A stretch of 64,000 nt of DNA from Palsa-504 sp963822765. GTDB lineage: Bacteria > Actinomycetota > Actinomycetes > Streptosporangiales > Streptosporangiaceae. A program made the position numbers and the translations under genes. This document shows positions 18,180 through 26,783 of the stretch, in pieces. How positions within the stretch are numbered: position 1 is the stretch's first letter; the number at the start of each line of letters is the position of its first letter. Below the pieces are notes generated by a model, which did not search any database, was not told the origin of the DNA, and saw only the letters and a program-made list of their open reading frames with translations. The stretch lies in the NCBI GenBank assembly GCA_963822765.1, contig CAWGJL010000005.1, positions 310,001 through 374,000 on the forward strand, in the 5' to 3' direction.

Positions 18180-18503
18180 ATGGCGTGGGTGATCCTGGTC
18201 GCCGCCGGGTTGTTCGAGACGGCGTTCGCCGTGTTCCTGAAGCTCAGCCACGGGCTGAGCGAGCCGTGGCCGACCGCCGGGTTCGCGGCGTCCGCGCTGA
18301 TCAGCTTCGGCCTGCTGACCCTCGCGCTGCGCGAACTTGAGGTCGGGCCCGCCTACGCGGTGTGGACCGGGATCGGCGCGGCCGGCGCGGCGACGGTCGG
18401 CATGGTGTTCCTCGGCGACGCGGTGTCGGCCACGAAGCTGGTGTCGATCGGGCTGATCCTGTCCGGGGTGATCGGCCTCAACCTGTCCGGCGTCACCCCG
18501 TAG
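18180..18503 (+). CDS. SMR-family efflux protein (Gdx/SugE-like guanidinium or drug exporter)
   Basis: The product is 107 residues with four transmembrane helices, the normal SMR size. The essential membrane Glu is E13 in LVAAGLFETAF. The LKLSHGLSEPWP loop and GPAYAVWTGIGAAGA in helix 3 fit the SMR fold; WTGIGA is more typical of the Gdx (SugE) guanidinium branch than of EmrE. GGAGGGG-type sequence precedes ATG 18180. No recognisable guanidine riboswitch is seen in the 95 bp upstream. It works as a dual-topology dimer exchanging protons for a cation. Confidence 0.85.
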   Translation: MAWVILVAAGLFETAFAVFLKLSHGLSEPWPTAGFAASALISFGLLTLALRELEVGPAYAVWTGIGAAGAATVGMVFLGDAVSATKLVSIGLILSGVIGLNLSGVTP

Positions 18504-18555
18504 CCGTGACAAGCAGAGCGTGGCCGGACCGGCCACCAACCCGAGGGGTGAACAG

Positions 18556-19187
18556 ATGAAGGTCCTGGGAAGAGCCCGGATGGCGGGTGCGGCCGTCGCG
18601 GCGGCGGCGGTAATCGGCGGCGGCGGTTTTGCCCTGGGGGCGGTGACGGCCGAGCCGGGCCGGGCGGCCAGCCCGCCCGCGGCCGCGGCCCAGCAGGCGG
18701 GCACGGCGCGGCAGGCGGGGTATGCCGACGTGGTCGGCCAGGTGCTGCCGTCGGTGGTGCTGATCCGCACGGCGAGCGGGCTCGGCTCGGGCGTGGTGCT
18801 CGACGATAAGGGAAACATCGTCACCAACGCCCACGTGGCCGGGACCGCCACGAAGTTCGAGGTCCAGCTGTCCGGTGATCCGCAGCCCGCGAGGCCCGGC
18901 TGGTCGGCAGCTACCCGGCGAGCGACCTGGCCGTGATCCGGGTTGACGACCGGGCCGGCCTGGTGCCCGCCTCGTTCGGCGACTCGGCTAAGGCCCGGGT
19001 GGGAGACGTGGTGCTGGCCGTCGGCAACCCGCTGGGACTGTCCGGCAGCGTTACCCAGGCCATCATCTCCGCGGCCGGGCGCGTGGTGACCGAGCCTGGC
19101 TCGGCCAGTTCGCCCGGGACGGTGCTGCCGGACGCGATCCAGACCAGCGCGCCGATCAACCCGGGCAACAGCGGCGGCGCGGCGGCC
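18556..19187 (+). pseudogene. HtrA-type (S1C) serine protease, frameshifted and 3'-truncated
   Basis: ATG 18556 begins a membrane anchor (MAGAAVAAAAVIGGGGFALG). The protease domain follows: SVVLIRTASGLGSGVVLDDK, NAHVAG with catalytic His, then, after a one-base shift near 18888, SYPASDLAVIRVDD with catalytic Asp and SAPINPGNSGGA with catalytic Ser. Just after this motif, near 19187, homology stops and the sequence becomes the reverse complement of a Usp gene. The rest of the protease domain and any PDZ domain are lost. The protein is not functional as it stands. Confidence 0.75.
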
Positions 19188-19378
19188 TCCTCCCATTCCC
19201 GGCACAAGTGCTCCGGGGGAAACTGGTGCCCGGTCCACACGGCGCAGGGCGGAACCCACGCGTGCACCGGAAACAGCTCGGCCTCGTAGGTGCGGGCCAG
19301 GTCGGCCGCCCAGCGCAGGGCGGGCAGGCCGCGCGAGCTGCCGCTGACGCCGGCGATGATCCTGCGGATGCGAGGCAT
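19188..19378 (-). pseudogene. Universal stress protein fragment (N-terminal part)
   Basis: ATG 19378, with GAAGGAG six bases upstream, starts MPRIRRIIAGVSGSSRGLPA, then LRWAADLARTYEAELFPVHAW and HLCREWEEAA. This is the first strand and helix of a Usp domain (IIAGVSGSSRG-type ATP-binding start). It is cut near 19188, where it meets the truncated HtrA gene tail to tail. Only about 63 of the usual 140 residues remain. Confidence 0.65.
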
Positions 19379-19535
19379 GGTCAGCTCCTTCGGCTTCGGC
19401 CAGGTCTCAGGTGCGGGGCAGGGGGCGGGATGGAGATGCGCCCGCGCCGCGGTCTTCACCGGCTCGCCATGGCGACGCCAAGGCGGCTGCATGCCCCTCG
19501 GCTTAGCTGAAGCGCAGACGAGGGGAAGGAATCTG

Positions 19536-20447
19536 ATGAGCACAGCGGCGTTCGGCGGGGGCGTGCTGGCCACCGCGCTGGCCGGAGTGGTCGCGGTGCT
19601 GTCCAGCCGGGTCAGCGAGCGGCTGCGGATCCCCGCCCCGGCGTTCTTCCTCATCGCGGCGGCGGCCGCCGCGGACCTGTGGCCGCGACTGGGCGGCCTG
19701 TCGTTCACCGCCGTGGACCAGGTGGTCTCGGTGGCACTCGCGGTGATCCTGTTCGACGGCGGGATGCGGGTGGGCTGGCGGCGGATGAAGTCAGTGGCGG
19801 GCCCGACGCTGTGGATCGGCGTGGCCGGCACCCTGGTCACCGCGGGCGGCGTGGCCGTCCTGGCCCACCTGATCCTGGCCCTCGACTGGCGCGTGGCGCT
19901 GCTGCTCGGCGCCGCGCTGGCCCCGACCGACCCGGCGGTGATGTTCTCGGTGCTGGGCCGGCGCGAGGTGGCCGGGCGCGGCGGCGCGCTGCTGGAAGGC
20001 GAATCCGGATCGAACGACCCGGTTAGCATCGCCCTGCTGGCCGCGCTCGTGCGCTCCCTGCAGTACCTGCTGAACGCGCACGGAGCCAAGCTCACCGTGG
20101 ACGGCGTGTTCGGCCCCAAGACCAAGGCCGCGGTGGCGGCGTTCCAGCACGCCAAGGGCCTGACCGCGTCCGGGGTGGTCCAGGCGGTCACCTGGCGGGC
20201 GCTCGTGGTCACCGTGCATCGCGGCAGCGCCGGCCCGGCGGTGCGCGCGGTGCAGGACCAGATCAACTTCCGGAACCTGAAGGACGGGCGCACGCCGACC
20301 GTCGACGGGTTGTTCGGGCCGAAGACCGAAACGTCGGTCCGGGCCTTCCAGAGGGCGATGGCCGCCGAGGTGGCCGGCTTCCGGGTCGACGGGATCGTCG
20401 GGGCGCAGACCTGGCAGGCGCTGGTCAGCGAGGCCCTGTCGGGCTGA
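19536..20447 (+). CDS. Chimera: truncated CPA1 cation/proton antiporter fused to two peptidoglycan-binding domains
   Basis: The product is 303 residues from ATG 19536 (GGGGAAGGA upstream). Residues 1-173 are the N-terminal half of an NhaP-type antiporter with helices and the LAPTDPAVMFSVLG and ESGSNDPVSIALLAAL motifs. From about residue 174 the sequence is VRSLQYLLNAHGAKLTVDGV through VVQAVTWRAL, then a second PG_binding_1 unit ending in GIVGAQTWQAL. The join is in frame without a linker. The antiporter lacks half of its helices, so transport is unlikely. Most probably a deletion fused two genes; a wall-anchored membrane protein is a less likely alternative. Confidence 0.7.
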   Translation: MSTAAFGGGVLATALAGVVAVLSSRVSERLRIPAPAFFLIAAAAAADLWPRLGGLSFTAVDQVVSVALAVILFDGGMRVGWRRMKSVAGPTLWIGVAGTLVTAGGVAVLAHLILALDWRVALLLGAALAPTDPAVMFSVLGRREVAGRGGALLEGESGSNDPVSIALLAALVRSLQYLLNAHGAKLTVDGVFGPKTKAAVAAFQHAKGLTASGVVQAVTWRALVVTVHRGSAGPAVRAVQDQINFRNLKDGRTPTVDGLFGPKTETSVRAFQRAMAAEVAGFRVDGIVGAQTWQALVSEALSG

Positions 20448-20453
20448 GCGCGG

Positions 20454-21743
20454 TCAGGCCAGGGCCAGGACGAGAGCGTGCAGCGCCAGCCCCACGCCCG
20501 CCCCGACTACCGTGCCGTTGATCCGGATGTACTGCAGGTCGCGGCCCAGCAGCAGTTCCAGCTGGAACGACGTCTCGGTCGCATCCCAGCGCTCGATGGT
20601 CCCGGTGACCAGGTCGGCCAGCTCGTCGTGGAACTGGTCGGCCAGGGCCCGGGCACCGGATTCGACCATCCGCTCCAGGCCGTCCTGCAGGCGCTGGTCG
20701 GAGCCGAGGCGCTCGCCGAGCCCGGCCAGCAGGCCGGCCATCCGGTTCCGCAGCTCGGAGTCCGGGTCGGCGGCCTGGGCCCGCAGGGCGTCCTTGGCCT
20801 TCTGCCACAGCGAGGATGACCAGTCGCGCAGCCCGGCGCTGCGCAGCACGTCGCGCTTGATCCGCTCGCCGCGCTCGCGCAGCTCCGGGGAGGTCTCCAG
20901 GCGGTCGGGCAGCCCGGCGATCCACGCGTCGAACTGACGCCGGGACGGGTCATCCGGATCGGCGGCCATCGCCGTCAGCCGCTGGCGCAGGCGGCTGTAG
21001 AGCCGGTCGAAGACCCGCCGGTACACCGCGTCGGGTACCCAGCGCGGGGCCTCGCCCTCGAACACCTCGCGCAGCTCGGCGGAGTGCTCGGCCAGGTAGC
21101 GGCCGGCGGCGGCCAGGATGACGTTGAACAGCTCGGCGTGCTGGCCCTCGGCGACGACGACCCGCAGCGCCCGCCCGGCCAGCGGGGCCACCTCGACCGA
21201 GTCGACGACGCGGGTCAGTTCGGCGGTCAGCATCTGCTGGACGTCCTCGTCGCGCAGCGCCTCGGCCACCGTGACCACCGCGTCGGCCGCGTGCCCGGCC
21301 AGGCGGGCGGCGTTGTCCCGGTCGGACAGCCACGCGGCCAGCCGGGGCACCAGGCCCGCGGCGCGGATCCGGTCGGCCAGCACGTCGGCGTTGAGGAAGT
21401 TCTCCTGCACGAACTGACCCAAGGTGGCGGCGAACTGGTCCTTGCGCTCGACAATCAGGGCGGTGTGCGGGATCGGCAGGCCCAGCGGACGGCGGAACAG
21501 GGCGGTGACCGCGAACCAGTCGGCCACCGCGCCGACCATGGACGCCTCCGCGCCGGCCTGCACGTAGCCGGGGAAGGTCCCGTGCGCGCCGGCCACGGTC
21601 ACCGCGATGAACAAGACGGTGACCGCGCCGAGCAGCGCGGTCGCCCGCCGCCGCGCGGCGGCCAGGCGCCGGGTCCGCACCTCCACCGACTCGTGCTCGA
21701 CCGTGCGGATGGGCGCGGCGGATGTGGCGGCGGCAGGTTCCAT
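20454..21743 (-). CDS. DUF445-family membrane protein
   Basis: The product is 429 residues from ATG 21743. A membrane helix (ALLGAVTVLFIAVTVAGAHG) is followed by the DUF445 signature: GAEASMVGAVADWFAVTALF, RRPLGLPIPHTALI, and FVQENFLNADVLADRI. Long helical repeats follow, and a final helix GTVVGAGVGLALHALVLALA closes the protein. Family members (YjiN/YheB-like) are membrane proteins of uncertain role with coiled-coil cytoplasmic regions. The first 30 codons lie in a segment that is duplicated at 26489-26737. The stop lies a few bases from the end of the convergent chimeric antiporter gene. Confidence 0.82.
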   Translation of the reverse strand: MEPAAATSAAPIRTVEHESVEVRTRRLAAARRRATALLGAVTVLFIAVTVAGAHGTFPGYVQAGAEASMVGAVADWFAVTALFRRPLGLPIPHTALIVERKDQFAATLGQFVQENFLNADVLADRIRAAGLVPRLAAWLSDRDNAARLAGHAADAVVTVAEALRDEDVQQMLTAELTRVVDSVEVAPLAGRALRVVVAEGQHAELFNVILAAAGRYLAEHSAELREVFEGEAPRWVPDAVYRRVFDRLYSRLRQRLTAMAADPDDPSRRQFDAWIAGLPDRLETSPELRERGERIKRDVLRSAGLRDWSSSLWQKAKDALRAQAADPDSELRNRMAGLLAGLGERLGSDQRLQDGLERMVESGARALADQFHDELADLVTGTIERWDATETSFQLELLLGRDLQYIRINGTVVGAGVGLALHALVLALA

Positions 21744-21898
21744 CGGGCAATCCCCGGTCGGTCCGTGGTACGGGCGGATACGGCGATCCGATTCCGCCAA
21801 CCATATTGACCAGGCAGACGAACCGCGCACCCGGCCTAGGTCGCGGGGGCGCGGCGGGCGGCTAGCCAGCCGGCCGGGAGGGTGATCGCGGCGGCGAC
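21650..21898. repeat. Segmental duplication, copy 1
   Basis: A 249-bp stretch matches 26489-26737 with about seven mismatches. It spans the 5' end of the DUF445 gene, the intergenic gap and the last 20 codons of the NCS1 permease. Both copies are direct, 4839 bp apart. Confidence 0.88.
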
Positions 21899-23209
21899 CA
21901 CGAAGGACAGGATCGAGGCCGACATCCAGCTGGCCGGGGTGAAGCCGATGTCGTGGCCGAACGAGGTCCACGCCGCGGCCCACCAGGACACGTAGCCGGG
22001 GTTGATGAGCTGGTAGGTGACGAACCCGGCGGCCCAGGGCAGCAGCATGGGCCAGCGGGGGCGGGCCGCCGCGGACAGGTCCCAGCGGCCGCGCGAGGTG
22101 ACGAAGTAGTCCGTGATCAGGACCGCCGACAGCGGCACGAACAGCGAGCCGATCAGGTTCAGGAAGTTCTCGTAGTCGGCGATGTTGAGCCACAGCGCGC
22201 CCGCCGTGGTGGCCGTGGCGATCACCGCGGCCAGGATCCGCCGGTCCCACAGGGGGCGCAGGTTCTGGGTCGAGACCGCGGTGGAGTACACGTTGGCGAA
22301 CGACTGATCCAGCTCGCGCGCGGCCAGGATGGCGAAGGCGGCCGCGCCGGCCGGCAGCGCGATGAACGCCCCGTAGATCCGGGCCGGGTCACCGCGGGCC
22401 ACGGTGACCAGGGCGAGCAGCCCGATGACGTAACACAGCACCTGGGTCGCGGTGTAGCCGGCCATGGTGCCGGCGACGGCCGCGCGCGGGCTGCGCGAAT
22501 GCCGGGTGTAGTCGGCGGCCAGCGGCGCGAACGAGACGGCGACCGCGACCACGGTGTCGGTGGCGGCCCAGTAGCCGGACCAGGTGCCGTGGGTGAAGCC
22601 GGGCAGCGGGTACCGCAGGAGCTGGACGAGCAGGTAGCAGAGCACGACCAGCACGACGCCGGCCGCGTACCGGCGCAGGACCCGGATGGCCCCCAGCGGC
22701 CGCAGGCTCAGCAGGCCGGTGATCAGGCCGGCCAGCAGGACGTAGGCCTGCCTGGGCAGGGCGGGCGCGACCGTGTGGGCGGCGGTCGCGATCGTGACCA
22801 GCTCGAAGATGCCCCAGCCGAGGCACTGCAGGATGTTCAGCGCGGTGGGCAGCCAGGAGGGCCGGGCGCCGAACAGCCCGCGCAGCAGGACCATGGCCGG
22901 GGCGCCGGTCCGCGCGCCGGGCAGCCCGGCCAGCGCCAGAGCCGCCGTGCCGAGCACGGTGCCGGCCACGATGGCGGTCAGCGCGGCGGCCATGGAGAGC
23001 TCCGGGGTACCCGGCCCGCCGGGCTGCAGCACGAAGATGGCGCCGGTGAAGCCGAGCAGGCTCACCCCGAGATTGCCCCACAGGCCGAACTGGTCCAGCA
23101 GGCTCAGCGCCTGCGGCACCGGCTCGGCCAGGGTCGGCGCGACCTCGGAGTGGCGGTCACCCGGAACGGTGACGAAGGTGTCCTTCTGGTCGGTGACCGG
23201 GCCGGCCAC
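21836..23209 (-). CDS. NCS1-family permease, probable thiamine-precursor (HMP/cytosine-type) transporter
   Basis: The product is 457 residues from GTG 23209 with about 12 hydrophobic helices. It belongs to the cytosine/purine/thiamine permease family: an N-terminal LLDQFGLWGNLGVSLLGFTG helix 1, LLRGLFGARPSW, the WGIFELVTIA segment, SFAPLAADYTRHSRSP and the C-terminal LIGSLFVPLSAVLITDYFV region. A TPP riboswitch directly upstream strongly suggests import of hydroxymethylpyrimidine or another thiamine precursor, as for CytX. The 3' end lies in the duplicated segment, but this copy is complete. Confidence 0.85.
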   Translation of the reverse strand: MAGPVTDQKDTFVTVPGDRHSEVAPTLAEPVPQALSLLDQFGLWGNLGVSLLGFTGAIFVLQPGGPGTPELSMAAALTAIVAGTVLGTAALALAGLPGARTGAPAMVLLRGLFGARPSWLPTALNILQCLGWGIFELVTIATAAHTVAPALPRQAYVLLAGLITGLLSLRPLGAIRVLRRYAAGVVLVVLCYLLVQLLRYPLPGFTHGTWSGYWAATDTVVAVAVSFAPLAADYTRHSRSPRAAVAGTMAGYTATQVLCYVIGLLALVTVARGDPARIYGAFIALPAGAAAFAILAARELDQSFANVYSTAVSTQNLRPLWDRRILAAVIATATTAGALWLNIADYENFLNLIGSLFVPLSAVLITDYFVTSRGRWDLSAAARPRWPMLLPWAAGFVTYQLINPGYVSWWAAAWTSFGHDIGFTPASWMSASILSFVVAAAITLPAGWLAARRAPAT

Positions 23210-23212
23210 GGC

Positions 23213-23303
23213 AGCCTCCCTACGCCGGCATTACCCGGACAGGTTCGGACGGTCGGTGGCGCGGCTAGCCACCCTCTCAGCCCGGTGCAGCCCGAGCTCC
23301 CGC
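23213..23303 (-). promoter_or_regulatory. TPP (thiamine pyrophosphate) riboswitch
   Basis: Read on the minus strand, the leader contains, in order, CGGGAGCTCGGGC, GGGCTGAGAGGG (the conserved CUGAGA pyrimidine-sensor core), CCGAACCTGTCCGGGTAATG and CCGGCGTAGGGAG. These are the P1/P2/P3/P4/P5 hallmarks of the THI element, including the paired GGGAG/CUCCC ends. It ends four bases before the GTG start at 23209, so control is probably translational, shutting off the permease when TPP is abundant. Confidence 0.92.
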
Positions 23304-23410
23304 GTATTCAGTTTCACCCCGAATCGTACCGGGTCGGGGGAAACCCCCACCACTAAGCCTGCGGGCGGCACCATTGGCCCGTGCGAGGCCGGGCGCGCAA
23401 GCTGGCAAGC

Positions 23411-24202
23411 ATGGTCATAGACACGGGGAACCCGACAGAAACGGAACTGGGGACCGCCGCGGCCGCCCCGGTGGTGCTGAGCGAGGTGACGAAGCGGTAC
23501 GGGCGGCGCCGGGGCGCGGTGGCCGCGCTGGACCGGGTGTCGCTGTCATTCGCGGCGGGCTCGTTCACCGCGGTGCTCGGGGTGTCCGGGTCCGGCAAGT
23601 CGACGCTGCTGCAGTGCGCGGCCGGGATCGAGCGGGCCTCGTCCGGGCTGGTGCGGCTGTGCGGAGCGGACCTGGGCAAGCTCTCGCACCGGCGGCAGGC
23701 GGTCCTGCGGCGCCAGCACGTCGGGTTCGTGTTCCAGGATCTCAACCTGCTGCCCGAGCTGACCGTGGGCGAGAACATCGCGCTGCCGCTGCGGCTGGAT
23801 CACCGCCGGGTGGGGCGGGCGGACATCGAGCTGGCGGCGGCCCGGGTGGGCCTGGGCGGCGGGCAGCTGCGGCGGCGGCCGGCCGAGCTGTCCGGCGGCC
23901 AGCAGCAGCGGGTGGCGATCGCGCGGGCGCTGATCACGCGGCCGGACGTGATCTTCGCCGACGAGCCGACCGGAGCGCTGGACCCCCACACCGCGGCCGG
24001 GGTGCTGCGGCTGCTGCGCGGGGCCGCGGACGGGACGACGGTGGTGATCGTCACCCACGACCCGCAGGTGACGCGGTTCTGCGACCAGGCCGTGTTCCTG
24101 CACGCCGGCCGGGTGGACCGGGTGCTGCCCGGCCCGGAGCCGGGCGTGGTGGGCCGGGTGCTGTACGAGCTGGGCGAGCGGGCCGATCGGGGGCAGAGCT
24201 GA
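23411..24202 (+). CDS. ABC transporter ATP-binding protein (MacB/LolD type)
   Basis: The product is 263 residues from ATG 23411; GTG 23381 would add ten residues. Walker A GVSGSGKST lies near residue 57-65, the Q-loop in FVFQDLNLLPELTVGENIAL, the signature LSGGQQQRVAIARAL, Walker B VIFADEPTGALD and the H-loop VTHDP. The sequence pattern is that of ATPases partnered with FtsX-like permeases in lipoprotein or peptide export. The stop overlaps the permease start (TGATG), so the two are translationally coupled. It powers the permease encoded next. Confidence 0.92.
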   Translation: MVIDTGNPTETELGTAAAAPVVLSEVTKRYGRRRGAVAALDRVSLSFAAGSFTAVLGVSGSGKSTLLQCAAGIERASSGLVRLCGADLGKLSHRRQAVLRRQHVGFVFQDLNLLPELTVGENIALPLRLDHRRVGRADIELAAARVGLGGGQLRRRPAELSGGQQQRVAIARALITRPDVIFADEPTGALDPHTAAGVLRLLRGAADGTTVVIVTHDPQVTRFCDQAVFLHAGRVDRVLPGPEPGVVGRVLYELGERADRGQS

Positions 24203-26415
24203 TGCGCTGGATGCTCGCCGGACTGCACCGCAGCCCAGGCCCGCTGATCGGCACGGTGGTCGCGTCGGCCACCGCGGCCGCGCTGACCGTGGCCGCGATC
24301 TCCATCGCCCTCGCCAGCACGACGGCCCCGGCGGGACGGCTGGCCGGGGCCAGCGTCGTGGTGGCGGCCGACACCCACCTGAACGTCACCGTGGGCACCG
24401 GCGACGACGCGCGGCAGAGCCTCCCGCTGGCCGTCTACCGGGGCGTGCCCGCCACGCTGGCCGGGCAGCTGGCCCGGGTCCCCGGGGTGGCCGCCGCGAC
24501 CGGCGAGTCGGGCTTCCCGGGCGGCGTGGTCCGGCCGGGGGATGTGGATCTGGTCGCGGTGACCGCCAAGCCCGGCGTGCCGACCGGCGTGCTGGCCCAG
24601 CGGATCGGCGCGGACCTGCACGGCGGCCAGGGCTACACGATCGCCGCCGGCGCGACGCGCGGGGACCTGGCCGACCTGAACGCGGCGGTCGAGCGGTCCG
24701 ACGGCGCGGTGCTGGGCGCCGCGCTCATCCCTCCGATCCTGACCATCTCGCTGTTCGTGCTGGCCGCCACGACCGCGCTGGCGGTCAACCTGCGCCGGCC
24801 GCGGTACGCGCGGCTGCGCATGGCCGGCGCGACCCGCGGCCAGATCCGGCGGTCGGTGCTGGCCGAGCTGGCCGTGTGCGGCGCGGCCGGCGGCGCCCTG
24901 GGCTGGCTGCCCGGCGCCGCGCTCGGCGCGCTGGGCACGCACGCGATGGCCGCGCACCAGATGCTGCCGCCCTCCTCGAGCGCGTGGCGCAGCCCGTGGC
25001 TGCTGCTCGTCGCGTGCGGCATCGCCGCGCTCGTGACCGAGTTGAGCGGCCAGGTCGCGGCGCGGCGGGCCAGCCGGACCTCGCCCGCGCAGGCGCTGCG
25101 GGAGACCGCCGCCGAACGCCGGTGGCCGCACCCGGTCCGGGTGCTGCTGGGGCTGGCCGCGGCAGGCGGTTCTGGCACCCTGATGGTGCTCACCCTCAGT
25201 CAGAAGAGCGCGGCGGGCCAGCTCGCGCTGGCGCTGCCGCTGCTGCTCACGTGCGTGCTGACCGTGGCGCTGCTCGGCCCGCTGCTGGTCGCGCTGGCCG
25301 CGTGGCTGGTCCGGCCGGCGCAGGCGGCGGGCGGGCCGTCGGCCCGGCTCGCACTGGCCGCGATCTCGGCCCAGCCGCGCCGCGCCGCCTCGGCGGTCAT
25401 CCCGGTAGCGCTGGCCACCGCCATGGTGGGCAGCGTCTACTTCGCCGACGCCTCGATCGCGCACGCCACCGGCGCGCAGGCCGCGGACACCGTGACGGCC
25501 GGCCACGTGATCTCCGGGACCGGCCTGACCGACGCCGCCCTGCGTCAGGTCAGGTCGCTGCCCGACGTGCAGGCCGCCGCCGGGCTGGCGCCGGTCACCA
25601 TGGCGGCGACCGACCCGGACCTGGAGCAGGTCTACGGCGAGGCGGTGGCGGGCGGGTCGTTCGGGCAGGTCCTTGACCTGGGGGTGACCTCGGGCACGCT
25701 GAACGCGCTGCGCCCCGGGCAGATCGCGGTGAGCGCACTGGAAGCCGCGCCGGGCGTGCTGGGCGTGCACATGGGGTCGCGGGTCGCCGTGTACCTGCCG
25801 GACGGCACGCCGTACCGGGCCACGGTCAGCGCGGTGTACGACCGCTCGCTGGCCGCCGGTGACCTGCTGATCCCGGCGGCGGTGCTGGCCGGCCACTCCG
25901 GCGCGACGCCGGGATACACCCAGATCCTGGTCAGCGGCGGGACCACGGGTGAGCTGAAAGCCGGCCATCCCGGCTGGCAGGTCGTCAGCCGCAGCGTAGC
26001 CAACGCGCAGTCCGAGCAGGCCGCCGTGCAGAACGGCTTCGCCAACAACCTGATCCTCGCGGTGGTCGCCGCGATGGCCGCGGTGGCGCTGGTCAACACG
26101 CTGGTCGTGGCCACCCTCGAGCGGCGGCGGGTGCTACGGCTGCTCGGCCGGGTCGGCGCGACCCGGGGGCAGGCGGCCGCGGTGTTCGCGTGGCACGCGC
26201 TGTTCGTCACCGTCACCGGGCTCATCGCGGGGGTGGCGGCCGGGGCGGTGACGCTACTCGCGGTGATCCGGGCGGCGACCGGGAGCTGGGTGCCGTTCGT
26301 GCCGTTCGGCCCGGCGGCGGGGCTGGCCGGGGCGGTGGCGGTGCTCACCCTGGCCGCGGTCATGATCCCGTTCCTGGCCATGGCCCGCCGCGAGCCGACG
26401 GTCGCGGCGGGCTGA
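24202..26415 (+). CDS. FtsX-like ABC permease
   Basis: The product is 737 residues from ATG 24202, overlapping the ATPase stop. It has an N-terminal helix, an extracellular domain of about 130 residues, then two FtsX modules. The first, near residues 170-290, contains LTISLFVLAATTALAV and LRMAGATRGQIRRSVLAELA. The second, near 610-730, contains LILAVVAAMAAVALVNTLVV and LGRVGATRGQAAAV. The (M/V)GATRGQ coupling helices are typical. Such permeases export drugs, peptides or control cell-wall processes; the substrate is unknown. It ends just before a mosaic, duplicated stretch. Confidence 0.88.
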   Translation: MRWMLAGLHRSPGPLIGTVVASATAAALTVAAISIALASTTAPAGRLAGASVVVAADTHLNVTVGTGDDARQSLPLAVYRGVPATLAGQLARVPGVAAATGESGFPGGVVRPGDVDLVAVTAKPGVPTGVLAQRIGADLHGGQGYTIAAGATRGDLADLNAAVERSDGAVLGAALIPPILTISLFVLAATTALAVNLRRPRYARLRMAGATRGQIRRSVLAELAVCGAAGGALGWLPGAALGALGTHAMAAHQMLPPSSSAWRSPWLLLVACGIAALVTELSGQVAARRASRTSPAQALRETAAERRWPHPVRVLLGLAAAGGSGTLMVLTLSQKSAAGQLALALPLLLTCVLTVALLGPLLVALAAWLVRPAQAAGGPSARLALAAISAQPRRAASAVIPVALATAMVGSVYFADASIAHATGAQAADTVTAGHVISGTGLTDAALRQVRSLPDVQAAAGLAPVTMAATDPDLEQVYGEAVAGGSFGQVLDLGVTSGTLNALRPGQIAVSALEAAPGVLGVHMGSRVAVYLPDGTPYRATVSAVYDRSLAAGDLLIPAAVLAGHSGATPGYTQILVSGGTTGELKAGHPGWQVVSRSVANAQSEQAAVQNGFANNLILAVVAAMAAVALVNTLVVATLERRRVLRLLGRVGATRGQAAAVFAWHALFVTVTGLIAGVAAGAVTLLAVIRAATGSWVPFVPFGPAAGLAGAVAVLTLAAVMIPFLAMARREPTVAAG

Positions 26416-26431
26416 GCCGGATGACGGGCGC

Positions 26432-26493
26432 TTACTTGTCAGCGAGCAGGCGGCGGCCGGCGCCGGTCAGGGGGTCGAGGACGGCGGCGCCGC
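26432..26493 (-). pseudogene. Gene-end fragment in a mosaic junction
   Basis: On the minus strand the sequence reads AAVLDPLTGAGRRLLADK and a TAA stop. It resembles the stretch AAVLDALTGAGR of the transketolase encoded at 27443-29312, suggesting a scrap of a related gene. It abuts the duplicated segment at 26489. The piece is very short, so its origin is uncertain. Confidence 0.35.
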
Positions 26494-26737
26494 GCGGCGG
26501 CCAGACGCCGGGTCCGCACCTCCACCGACTCGTGCTCGACCGTGCGGATGGGCGCGGCGGGTGTGGCGGCGGCAGGTTCCATCGGGCAATCCCCGGTCGG
26601 TCCGTGGTCCGGACGGATACGGCGATCCGATTCCGCCAACCATATTGACCAGGCAGACGAACCGCGCACCCGGCCTAGGTCGCGGGGGCGTGACGGGCGG
26701 CTCGCCAGCCGGCCGGGAGGGTGATCGCGGCGGCGAC
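26489..26737. repeat. Segmental duplication, copy 2
   Basis: Copy of 21650-21898 with about seven mismatches. Here it contains only the first codons of a DUF445-like gene and the last codons of an NCS1 permease, both disconnected from the rest of their genes, so this is the derived copy. Confidence 0.88.
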
Positions 26738-26783
26738 GGCGGAGGTACGTGTTCTCCCGGGTCCGCAGGGCAGGTACGCGGCG

